The notes below the pieces were generated by a model that ran no database searches, was not told the origin of the DNA, and worked only from the letters and a program-made list of their open reading frames with translations. A stretch of 5,439 bases of DNA. Origin: an uncultured Sphingobacteriaceae bacterium. GTDB taxonomy: Bacteria > Bacteroidota > Bacteroidia > Sphingobacteriales > Sphingobacteriaceae. Made by a program: the position numbers and the translations under genes. Positions 1-5,439 of this stretch are shown in pieces. The stretch spans positions 1 through 5,439 of the forward strand of contig CAMPKC010000105.1 of assembly GCA_946887045.1 (NCBI GenBank), given 5' to 3'. The stretch's first letter is position 1; every line of letters starts with the position of its first letter.

Positions 1-1
1 G

Positions 2-25
2 TGCCCTCCCAAAGGGCATGTTTTT
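2..25 (+). terminator. Terminator-like hairpin 1 at the left edge
   Basis: A 6-bp stem (TGCCCT at 2-7 with AGGGCA at 13-18, loop CCCAA) is followed after two bases by five T residues at 21-25. This is the shape of a rho-independent terminator reading rightward, which would end a gene lying left of the window. The stem may continue beyond base 1, so its full length cannot be judged. Confidence 0.5.
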
Positions 26-39
26 CATAGGTAGATGTA

Positions 40-70
40 GGGTCGAATTTAATTATTCGACCCTTTTTTT
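40..70 (+). terminator. Terminator-like hairpin 2 upstream of ubiX
   Basis: A perfect 9-bp stem (GGGTCGAAT at 40-48 with ATTCGACCC at 55-63, loop TTAATT) runs directly into seven T residues at 64-70. This is a good rightward intrinsic terminator. With hairpin 1 it makes a tandem pair, so ubiX probably has its own promoter in the short stretch 71-107. It also argues against extending ubiX upstream to the ATG at 18, because that extension would have to translate through both hairpins. Confidence 0.75.
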
Positions 71-107
71 GTCTAACCTTTTCAATGTTGTTTTGTTAAG
101 AATTCTG

Positions 108-686
108 ATGAGGAAAAAAAAGGTAGTTGTTGCAGTGTCCGGCGCCAGTGGAGCAGTTTATGCAAAGGTTTTGTTCGACAAGTTATTAAGCCTTCAATCT
201 GACATTGATGCTGTCGGAATTGTAATGTCTGAAAATGCAAAAGATGTATGGAGATATGAATTGGACGAAGATTCCTATTTGAGATATCCTTTTAAATTTT
301 ATTCTAAGTCTGATTTTACTGCTCCTTTCGCTTCTGGCTCAGCCATGTTCGATACGATGATTATTTGTCCGTGTTCTATGGGCACTCTGGGGCGAATTGC
401 TGCAGGAGTTTCGGATGACTTGACTACTAGAGCTGCTGACGTAATTTTAAAAGAGCGGAGGAAACTAATTCTTGTTGTGAGAGAAACCCCCTTAAACCTT
501 ATTCACATCAATAACATGAAAGCTGTAACAGAAGCCGGTGGAATAATTTGTCCGGCTAGTCCATCATTTTACAGTCGCCCTCCCAGCATCGAAGCAGTTG
601 CGGCAACGGTTGTTGACCGAGTATTGGATTTGGCTGGCTTAAATAATAAATCATACAGATGGGGCGGGGAAATCAATGGCGAATAA
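108..686 (+). CDS. ubiX: UbiX-family flavin prenyltransferase
   Basis: UbiX enzymes attach a dimethylallyl unit from DMAP to FMN, making the prenylated FMN cofactor used by UbiD-type decarboxylases, for example in quinone synthesis. The 192-residue product has the usual family length and a single flavoprotein fold. Visible motifs are the N-terminal strand and nucleotide loop VSGASGA (10-16), the flavin and prenyl-phosphate binding segment starting CPCSMGTLGRIAAG (87-100) and continuing SDDLTTRAADV, and RETPLNLIH (125-133). I chose the ATG at 108 because the conserved fold begins right after it and the in-frame ATG at 18 lies upstream of two terminators. No strong ribosome binding site is seen, which is normal for Bacteroidota. 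No ubiD partner is in the window, so the pathway served here is unknown. Family assignment is very secure. Confidence 0.95.
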   Translation: MRKKKVVVAVSGASGAVYAKVLFDKLLSLQSDIDAVGIVMSENAKDVWRYELDEDSYLRYPFKFYSKSDFTAPFASGSAMFDTMIICPCSMGTLGRIAAGVSDDLTTRAADVILKERRKLILVVRETPLNLIHINNMKAVTEAGGIICPASPSFYSRPPSIEAVAATVVDRVLDLAGLNNKSYRWGGEINGE

Positions 687-696
687 TCTCATAATG

Positions 697-716
697 AGAG
701 TGTAAAAACTCTTTTT
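697..716 (+). terminator. Weak terminator-like hairpin after ubiX
   Basis: A 5-bp stem (AGAGT at 697-701 with ACTCT at 708-712, loop GTAAAA) starts 10 bases after the ubiX stop and ends in a run of T residues to 716. The stem is short and AT-rich, so termination may be partial. It fits ubiX being transcribed separately from mtaB, which has its own -7 element downstream. Confidence 0.4.
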
Positions 717-742
717 CAAAGACCTTTTTCGGGCCAAATTCT

Positions 743-750
743 TATCTTTG
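743..750 (+). promoter_or_regulatory. Bacteroidota -7 promoter element of mtaB
   Basis: TATCTTTG matches the Bacteroidota sigma -7 consensus TAnnTTTG exactly. It ends only 10 bases before the mtaB ATG at 761. I see no convincing -33 TTTG at the usual distance. Transcription from this element would begin within a few bases of the start codon, giving a very short or absent leader. Confidence 0.6.
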
Positions 751-760
751 CGACTTGATC

Positions 761-2080
761 ATGAGCAAAAAAGTTGCGTTTTATACATTAGGGTGTAAAT
801 TAAATTATTCCGAAACCTCAACTATCGGAAGGCAGTTTAATCAGGCGGGTTTTTCAACCGTTGACTTTACAGATACTCCGGATGTTTATTTAATCAACAC
901 ATGTTCGGTTACTGATAATGCGGATAAAAAATGTCGCAAAGTCGTAAAAGAAGCTCTCAGGTATTCGCCCGGAGCTTATGTGTTAATCGTAGGCTGTTAT
1001 GCTCAGTTAAAGCCGAAGGAGATTTCCGAGATCCCCGGCGTCGACATGGTTTTAGGAGCGGCCGAGAAATTTCAGATTATTGATTATCTTACTAATCTTA
1101 CCAAAAATCCTAAAGCGGTAGTTCACAATCAGCCAATTGCAGAAGCTAAAGCATTTAATGCATCCTATTCTTTCGGAGACCGTACCCGAACCTTTTTGAA
1201 GGTCCAGGATGGTTGCGACTATTCGTGTACTTTTTGTACTATTCCTTTGGCAAGGGGGGCAAGCAGAAGCGATACCATTGAAAATATCGTTAAGCAAGCA
1301 GAAGAGATCGCTGAATCGGGTGTGAAAGAGATAGTTCTTACGGGTGTAAATATTGGTGATTTCGGAATCAGGGAAGGTAAAAGAGAGGATAAATTTTTGG
1401 ACCTCGTAAAGGCTCTTGACGAAGTTCAGGGTATTAATCGGATTCGAATTTCTTCTATTGAGCCCAATTTATTGACAAATGAAATTATAGAATTTGTTTC
1501 GAGTTCCAAGCGTTTTGTGCCTCATTTTCATATTCCGCTGCAATCAGGCTCTGATAAAATTCTGTCCTTGATGCGTAGACGCTATAAAAGAGATTTATAC
1601 GTAGAGCGGGTGGCTAAGATTAAAGAAATGATGCCTCATTGTTGCATTGGTGTAGATGTAATTGTGGGCTTTCCAGGTGAAACGCGGGAAGATTTTATTG
1701 ATACCTACAACTTTTTGAACGAGTTAAACATCTCATATCTGCATGTTTTTACTTATTCGGAAAGAGAAAATACTTTGGCAGCAGAGATGCAGGGCTCTGT
1801 GCCAGGCGCTCAGCGGGCCGATAGAAGCAAGATGCTTCATATTCTTTCTGATAAAAAGCGCAGATCTTTTTATGAATCGCAGTTAGGAACGTCTGCCCAG
1901 GTACTGTTTGAAGGCGATCATAAAGATGGGTTTATGCATGGCTTTACTTCCAACTATGTTAAAGTTCAGGCCAAATATGATCCTGTTCTCGTTAATGAAT
2001 TGAAATGGGTGAAGTTAGAGTCTGTTTCACCATCAGGAGAGGTCGAAATATCAGAGACATCAGAAGTTCTGGTTCATTAA
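761..2080 (+). CDS. mtaB: tRNA t6A37 methylthiotransferase MtaB
   Basis: MtaB is a radical-SAM enzyme that converts t6A to ms2t6A at position 37 of ANN-decoding tRNAs, stabilising codon pairing. The 439-residue protein has the full three-domain layout. The N-terminal UPF0004 domain has cluster cysteines C12 (LGCKLN), C48 (NTCSVT) and C79 (VGCYAQ). The radical-SAM core has CX3CX2C at C152, C156 and C159, followed by the [15 protein letters not shown] and VGFPGE motifs. A TRAM RNA-binding domain runs from about 375 to the end. LGCKLN and the TYSER segment favour MtaB over the close relatives MiaB and RimO, but that is by eye. The ATG at 761 is preferred over the in-frame TTG at 755, which adds only two residues and sits at the likely transcription start. 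All visible motifs are intact. It needs two 4Fe-4S clusters and SAM. Confidence 0.93.
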   Translation: MSKKVAFYTLGCKLNYSETSTIGRQFNQAGFSTVDFTDTPDVYLINTCSVTDNADKKCRKVVKEALRYSPGAYVLIVGCYAQLKPKEISEIPGVDMVLGAAEKFQIIDYLTNLTKNPKAVVHNQPIAEAKAFNASYSFGDRTRTFLKVQDGCDYSCTFCTIPLARGASRSDTIENIVKQAEEIAESGVKEIVLTGVNIGDFGIREGKREDKFLDLVKALDEVQGINRIRISSIEPNLLTNEIIEFVSSSKRFVPHFHIPLQSGSDKILSLMRRRYKRDLYVERVAKIKEMMPHCCIGVDVIVGFPGETREDFIDTYNFLNELNISYLHVFTYSERENTLAAEMQGSVPGAQRADRSKMLHILSDKKRRSFYESQLGTSAQVLFEGDHKDGFMHGFTSNYVKVQAKYDPVLVNELKWVKLESVSPSGEVEISETSEVLVH

Positions 2081-2106
2081 GTTATATGTTTTTCCGAACA
2101 TCCCAT

Positions 2107-2114
2107 TATCTTTG
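2107..2114 (+). promoter_or_regulatory. Bacteroidota -7 promoter element of lgt
   Basis: TATCTTTG, the same octamer as upstream of mtaB, lies in the 37-base gap between mtaB and lgt and ends three bases before the lgt ATG at 2118. A clear -33 element is not seen. If active, it would start a leaderless lgt transcript that continues into the phosphatase gene. Read-through from mtaB is also possible, since no strong terminator separates the two genes. Confidence 0.55.
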
Positions 2115-2117
2115 GCC

Positions 2118-3284
2118 ATGTTTCCAACTTTATCGTATCTAATCGAATATTTAACTGGTGTTAGTATTCCACTTCCGATTCAAACTTTTGGTTTTTTTGT
2201 GGCGCTGGCGTTTGTGGCCGCATATATCGCGTTTTCCGAAGAATTAAAACGTAAAGAAGCAGAAGGATTAATTCATCCTTTCAAAACTAAAACAACTATT
2301 GGAGAGGCTCCTTCTACCTGGGATTTGGTTATAAATGGATTTTTCGGGTTTTTAATAGGATACAAACTCCTTTATGCAGTTTTAAACTATACGGCATTTG
2401 TCGATAATCCCCAGGAGTTCATACTTTCAGCTAAAGGAAATTTCTTTGGAGGTCTAATAGTCGCCGGAATATTCGCTTATCTGGCTTATGCCGATAAAAA
2501 GAAACAACAACTACTTAAGCCAAAGGTGGTCGAGGAGACCGTCCATCCCCATGAACTGATGAGCAGTATAGTAGTTTGGGCCGCCGTTTGGGGTTTTGTC
2601 GGCGCTAAAGTTTTTCATAATCTCGAGTATATTGAAGATTTCATGCGTGATCCTATTGGCGGATTACTATCATTTAGTGGATTGACATTTTATGGAGGCT
2701 TAATTTGCGGTGGTGCAGCTGTAATTTATATCGCTAATAAGCACGGTATTAAACCAGCGAATATGTTTGACGTAGGAGGCCCGGGAATAATGATCGGCTA
2801 TGCCGTCGGTCGTTTGGGTTGTCATATGTCCGGTGATGGCGATTGGGGAATTAATAATACTGCTCCAAAACCTTCCTGGTTAGGCTGGGCTCCAGATTGG
2901 ATGTGGGCATTTAAATATCCGCATAACGTAATAAATGAAGGCGTTCCAATAAAAGATTGTATTGGAAAATACTGTTCCGAATTGCCTTTCCCTGTATATC
3001 CTACCGCTTTTTATGAGGTAGTTGCCGGATTTGTCCTATTTGCTTTCATGTGGTCAATTCGTAAAAAGGTTAAACCCGCCGGTATGATGTTTTCTATTTA
3101 CCTCATACTGGCTGGTATTGAACGTTTTCTGATAGAAAAGATTCGCGTGAATTCATTGTATCATGCATTTGGATTAAAATTCACACAGGCCGAATTGATT
3201 TCGGTGATCATGGTTTTACTGGGAATTGCCGGGATTATTTGGTCCCTTAATAATCATAAGAAAGGTCATCCTGTAAAAGCATGA
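2118..3284 (+). CDS. lgt: Lgt family diacylglyceryl transferase, divergent
   Basis: Lgt is an inner-membrane enzyme that moves a diacylglyceryl group from phosphatidylglycerol to the lipobox cysteine of prolipoproteins, the first step of lipoprotein maturation. The 388-residue product is about 100 residues longer than E. coli Lgt. Hydrophobic segments lie near 20-40, 70-92, 108-126, 148-165, 186-206, 218-233, 297-315, 320-340 and 358-377. Family motifs are FYGGLICGG (191-199), [14 protein letters not shown] (231-244), YPTAFYE (294-300) and ERFLIEKIR (335-343). Differences from the classical enzyme are a Tyr (192) where E. coli has His103 of HGGL, and a Cys (235) where GRxGN normally has Asn. 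The extra length lies in polar stretches at about 41-68 and 127-147 and a Trp-rich loop at 245-290 containing C281 and C286. The ATG at 2118 is preferred, because the in-frame TTG at 2112 lies inside the -7 element. The family is secure; activity as the main Lgt is inferred. Confidence 0.85.
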   Translation: MFPTLSYLIEYLTGVSIPLPIQTFGFFVALAFVAAYIAFSEELKRKEAEGLIHPFKTKTTIGEAPSTWDLVINGFFGFLIGYKLLYAVLNYTAFVDNPQEFILSAKGNFFGGLIVAGIFAYLAYADKKKQQLLKPKVVEETVHPHELMSSIVVWAAVWGFVGAKVFHNLEYIEDFMRDPIGGLLSFSGLTFYGGLICGGAAVIYIANKHGIKPANMFDVGGPGIMIGYAVGRLGCHMSGDGDWGINNTAPKPSWLGWAPDWMWAFKYPHNVINEGVPIKDCIGKYCSELPFPVYPTAFYEVVAGFVLFAFMWSIRKKVKPAGMMFSIYLILAGIERFLIEKIRVNSLYHAFGLKFTQAELISVIMVLLGIAGIIWSLNNHKKGHPVKA

Positions 3285-4075
3285 ATTTAGAGACATTAAC
3301 GAACGAAGTTATCAATCTTTCAAAAGAGGTTGGAGCGTTCATACGCGAGGAGGCTCAAAGATTTAAGGTTAGCGACATTCAGTATAAAGGACATAGCAAC
3401 CTTGTATCTTATGTAGATAAAACTGCTGAAGAAAAGATCGTAAAACAACTTTTAGAGTTACTGCCTGAAGCGGGTTTTATTACCGAAGAGGAAACAATTA
3501 ATAAGACTGGTGAGGTTTATAACTGGATAGTTGATCCGCTTGACGGAACTACTAATTTTATGCATGGTCTTCCAGTTTTTTCTGTAAGCATCGCTTTGGA
3601 GCAGAATAGTGAATTGGTTCTAGGTGTTGTTTACGAAGTCAATCTGGATGAATGCTTTTATGCATGGAAAGATGGCGGGGCCTATGTAAACGGTAAGCGA
3701 ATCGGCGTATCTCCTCATGAGGAGTTTTCAAAAACTCTCATCGCAACCGGATTTCCCTATTATAATTTTGAGAAAGAAGATCAGTATCTTAATATCGTAC
3801 GTGAATTGATGCAGCAGTGCCATGGAATTCGACGTATGGGTTCGGCCGCAGTAGATATGGCTTATGTCGCTTGTGGTAGGTTTGATGCATATTTTGAATA
3901 TAATATCAACCTTTATGATATTGCCGCGGGGGTTGTGATAGTCAGGGAAGCAGGTGGAACTGCTTTTAACTTTGCGGGTGATAACGAGTTTTTTATCTCC
4001 AGAGAAATTATTGCTTCAAATGGAAGAATAGGTGAGGCGATGAAAGAGGTAATTCAAAGGCATTTCTTCAAATAG
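3281..4075 (+). CDS. suhB: Inositol monophosphatase family protein (SuhB-like)
   Basis: This is a Mg-dependent phosphatase of the IMPase/FIG superfamily, hydrolysing inositol 1-phosphate or related sugar phosphates in the cytoplasm. The 264-residue protein has the usual family length. Motif 1 is [12 protein letters not shown] (82-93), with metal ligands D85 and D88 and the preceding acidic TEEET containing E70. Motif 2 is [16 protein letters not shown] (211-226), with metal ligand D213. All expected metal ligands are present, so it should be active. Its ATG overlaps the lgt stop as ATGA, implying translational coupling in one transcript. The family is certain but the substrate is not. SuhB, HisN-type histidinol-phosphatases and CysQ-type nucleotide phosphatases share these motifs. 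The gene symbol therefore rests on general resemblance, not on a SuhB-specific residue. Confidence 0.88.
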   Translation: MNLETLTNEVINLSKEVGAFIREEAQRFKVSDIQYKGHSNLVSYVDKTAEEKIVKQLLELLPEAGFITEEETINKTGEVYNWIVDPLDGTTNFMHGLPVFSVSIALEQNSELVLGVVYEVNLDECFYAWKDGGAYVNGKRIGVSPHEEFSKTLIATGFPYYNFEKEDQYLNIVRELMQQCHGIRRMGSAAVDMAYVACGRFDAYFEYNINLYDIAAGVVIVREAGGTAFNFAGDNEFFISREIIASNGRIGEAMKEVIQRHFFK

Positions 4076-4082
4076 AGGGTCA

Positions 4083-4177
4083 ATTTCACGCAAAGACCCC
4101 AAAAGAAAAAAACGCAAAGAGCGCAAGGTTAGTACTTTGCGCTCTTTGCGTTTTCTATTATTTGCTTTGCGTGAAAT
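4083..4177. repeat. Nested inverted repeat built of CGCAAAG units
   Basis: This 95-base foldback fills nearly the whole gap between two convergent stop codons. The outer arms, ATTTCACGCAAAG (4083-4095) and CTTTGCGTGAAAT (4165-4177), match over 13 bases. The inner arms (4109-4128 with 4135-4154, loop TTAGTA) pair over 20 positions with one G-T wobble. A loop of 13 and 10 bases lies between inner and outer stems. The heptamer CGCAAAG occurs at 4089 and 4113, with a one-base variant at 4122. Its reverse complement occurs at 4135, 4144 and 4165. Within each inner arm the units are 9 bases apart. From memory, similar CGCAAAG palindromes occur in intergenic regions of many environmental bacterial genomes, but I could not check this. 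Confidence 0.9.
4106..4163. terminator. Bidirectional terminator between convergent genes
   Basis: The inner 20-bp hairpin (4109-4154) serves both strands. Read leftward from the Nfu gene, the stem ends in a run of seven U, two of them unpaired, then C and four more U: a strong intrinsic terminator. Read rightward from the phosphatase gene, the stem ends in TTTT followed by CTATTATTT, which is weaker but plausible. The position just past both stop codons supports this role. Confidence 0.8.
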
Positions 4178-4178
4178 C

Positions 4179-4739
4179 TTACATTGCTTCCGCAACCACT
4201 TCCTGAACTTCAGGAACCATTCGTTTAAGCAAGCTTTCAATGCCAGCCTTAAGCGTAAAAGTTGAAGACGGACAGCCGCTACATGAGCCTCTAAGTTCTA
4301 CCGTTACTAAACCTTCTGCAAATGATTTAAAGCTTATAGCTCCACCATCCTGTTCAACAGCAGGGCGTACATAATCGTGTAATATTTGCTGGATTTTTAT
4401 TTCAGTTTCTGAACCTTCGAATGAAGGCGCTTCATCCGAATTTGCAACTTCTTGGATCTTTAGTTCGGATTCAACTGCTCCTTTTACAAATTCCTTCAAA
4501 ATTGGCTCGATATCAGCCCACTCTGCATCTTCAGTTTTTGTAATGGTTACGAAATTGCTTGCGAAGAATACACCATTTACAAAATTGAATTTATATAATT
4601 CTTTAGCAAAAGGTGACGTTTCTGCACTTGCTTTAGTTGCATAATCAGCGCTTCCGTTTAATAAAAGCTTATTTACCAGAAACTTCATAGTTGCCGGGTT
4701 CGGCGTAGTTTCTGTATATACATTTATATTTCCTGTCAT
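4179..4739 (-). CDS. Nfu-type iron-sulfur cluster carrier protein
   Basis: Nfu proteins accept Fe-S clusters from a scaffold and hand them to target enzymes in the cytoplasm. The 186-residue protein has two domains. An Nfu_N domain (about 5-90) starts with the typical TETTPNPATMKF. A C-terminal NifU-like domain (about 112-184) has RPAVEQDGGAISF and the cluster-binding CSGC motif, C153 and C156, within RGSCSGCPSSTFTLKAGIE. The linker at about 96-110 is acidic and low in complexity. This layout matches the Nfu1 type, not E. coli NfuA (A-type domain at the N-terminus) or nitrogen-fixation NifU. The ATG at 4739 is 28 bases downstream of a -7 element and has AGAAG eight bases upstream as a weak ribosome binding site. 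The stop lies directly beside the CGCAAAG foldback, which supplies the terminator. Likely clients include MtaB-type radical-SAM enzymes, but that is general inference. Confidence 0.93.
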   Translation of the reverse strand: MTGNINVYTETTPNPATMKFLVNKLLLNGSADYATKASAETSPFAKELYKFNFVNGVFFASNFVTITKTEDAEWADIEPILKEFVKGAVESELKIQEVANSDEAPSFEGSETEIKIQQILHDYVRPAVEQDGGAISFKSFAEGLVTVELRGSCSGCPSSTFTLKAGIESLLKRMVPEVQEVVAEAM

Positions 4740-4766
4740 TATAGCTACTTCTGAGTTTTAACTATG

Positions 4767-4774
4767 CAAAAATA
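4767..4774 (-). promoter_or_regulatory. Bacteroidota -7 promoter element of the Nfu gene
   Basis: On the minus strand TATTTTTG matches TAnnTTTG exactly and ends 27 bases before the ATG at 4739. TTTA about 17 bases upstream is a possible degenerate -33 element. Transcription would leave a leader of roughly 20 bases, in contrast to the near-zero leaders predicted for mtaB and lgt. I see no intrinsic terminator for purB in the same gap, so some read-through from purB is possible. Confidence 0.5.
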
Positions 4775-4830
4775 CCAATTTTCGGGCCAGTTAAATAGTA
4801 TCTGCCGGCTTTTTACTTGTTTATGACTGC

Positions 4831-5439
4831 CTAGTTTATACCTGTGTATGACGTCGGGCTAATCCTTTTTATTTCTTCTTTCACGCTTTCAGAAACGTTC
4901 AGAGTTTCAACAAACTCAGAGATTGTTCCGGCATTTACTTTTTGGTTGGTCCTGGTAAGCTCTTTTAAAGCCTCATATGGATTTGGATAAGCTTCTCTGC
5001 GCAAAATTGTTTGAATTGCTTCTGCAACTACAGCCCAGTTGTCCTCCAAAACATTAGATATTACATTTTCATTTAATAACAGCTTTCCTAAACCTCTTTG
5101 AGTTGATTTTATTGCTATTAAAGTATGCGCAACCGGTACGCCGATATTTCTTAAAACAGTCGAATCTGTTAAATCTCTTTGCAACCGTGAAATCGGAAGT
5201 TTCGCTGCCAGGTGCTCAAATATCGCGTTAGCCAACCCTAAGTTGCCTTCAGAGTTTTCAAAATCTATCGGGTTTACTTTATGTGGCATAGCCGATGATC
5301 CTACTTCGCCTGCTTTAATTTTTTGACGGAAATAATTCATAGAAATATACGTCCACATATCACGATCAAGATCAAGAATGATATTATTGATTCGCTTTAA
5401 AGCATCGCATTGAGCTGCAAAATTGTCGTAATGCTCAAT
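4831..5439 (-). CDS. purB: Adenylosuccinate lyase, C-terminal part (partial)
   Basis: PurB acts twice in purine synthesis, releasing fumarate from SAICAR to give AICAR and from adenylosuccinate to give AMP. Only the last 202 residues are in the window. The frame stays open to the right edge, so the start and N-terminal domain lie beyond it (E. coli PurB has about 456 residues). Visible residues 1-28 resemble the helix before the active-site loop of E. coli PurB, ending ILDLDRD. The fumarate-lyase signature GSSAMPHKVN is at 47-56 and holds the catalytic-loop serines. It continues into PIDFENSEGNLG and then LPISRLQRDLTDSTVLRN. This is the E. coli type, not the B. subtilis type. The protein ends at SPTSYTGIN, slightly shorter than E. 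coli. The ATG at 5358 is internal, since strong homology continues upstream of it. There is no sign of damage. Confidence 0.95.
   Translation of the reverse strand: MEHYDNFAAQCDALKRINNIILDLDRDMWTYISMNYFRQKIKAGEVGSSAMPHKVNPIDFENSEGNLGLANAIFEHLAAKLPISRLQRDLTDSTVLRNIGVPVAHTLIAIKSTQRGLGKLLLNENVISNVLEDNWAVVAEAIQTILRREAYPNPYEALKELTRTNQKVNAGTISEFVETLNVSESVKEEIKRISPTSYTGIN

Noticed and set aside
88..95. TTGTTTTG as a -7 element for ubiX
   Set aside because: It misses the invariant A of TAnnTTTG, and the TTTG at 68-71 is too close for a normal -33 spacing. A ubiX promoter in 71-107 is likely but not identified.
18..107. N-terminal extension of ubiX from the ATG at 18
   Set aside because: It would translate across two terminator-like hairpins and adds residues unlike any UbiX. 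The conserved fold begins right after the ATG at 108.
726..736. Shared 11-mer TTTTCGGGCCA here and at 4779-4789, near two promoters
   Set aside because: An 11-base match is expected a few times by chance in a window this size, and the two copies have opposite orientation relative to their genes.
1052..1297. Minus-strand reading frame of 81 residues inside mtaB
   Set aside because: It lies wholly antisense to a strongly conserved gene, has no recognisable motif and no promoter or ribosome binding site, so it is a shadow frame.
2086..2101. Dyad ATGTT/AACAT in the promoter region of lgt as an operator
   Set aside because: Five-base arms with a six-base gap are common by chance in AT-rich DNA, and no known regulator motif is recognised.
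4016..4240. Minus-strand reading frame of 74 residues across the convergent gap
   Set aside because: It is a Lys/Arg-rich translation of the CGCAAAG foldback plus the ends of two real genes. The repeat alone explains the open frame.
4804..4809. GCCGGC palindrome as part of a purB terminator
   Set aside because: In the direction of purB transcription it is preceded by A residues and followed by no T-tract. The T-run lies on the wrong side.
1..5439. A novel defence, mobile or biosynthetic system
   Set aside because: Every gene belongs to a well-known housekeeping family, and I see no repeats of CRISPR type, transposase, toxin-antitoxin pair or unexplained open frame.

Overview
The window looks like an ordinary stretch of chromosome from a member of the Bacteroidota. 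Three lines of evidence point there. The DNA is AT-rich. Three genes have an octamer matching the Bacteroidota sigma -7 element (TAnnTTTG) just upstream, and no gene has a strong Shine-Dalgarno sequence. The proteins also read as Bacteroidota-like by eye: a long Lgt variant, an Nfu with an Nfu_N domain, and an E. coli-type PurB with a short C-terminus. I could not run a search, so genus and class are open.

Layout, left to right. Positions 1-107 hold two tandem rightward terminator-like hairpins that close an unseen upstream gene. ubiX (flavin prenyltransferase, 108-686) follows, with a weak terminator after it. mtaB (tRNA methylthiotransferase, 761-2080) follows with its own -7 element. Next come lgt (prolipoprotein diacylglyceryl transferase family, 2118-3284), also with its own -7 element, and an inositol-monophosphatase family gene (3281-4075) that overlaps lgt by ATGA. 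Positions 4076-4178 hold a large nested inverted repeat built from CGCAAAG units. It separates the rightward genes from two leftward ones: an Nfu-type iron-sulfur protein (4179-4739) and the C-terminal part of purB (adenylosuccinate lyase, 4831 to the window edge).

The genes do not form one pathway. They cover flavin prenylation, tRNA modification, lipoprotein maturation, sugar or inositol phosphate hydrolysis, Fe-S delivery and purine synthesis. MtaB is a multi-cluster Fe-S enzyme and Nfu is an Fe-S carrier, but they sit on opposite strands and nothing here links them. lgt and the phosphatase are probably co-transcribed and translationally coupled.

I see no mobile element, CRISPR array, defence locus or novel multi-gene system. 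The points most worth a second look are the CGCAAAG foldback, two start codons placed so close to a -7 element that the mRNAs may be leaderless, and substitutions at core Lgt motif positions.
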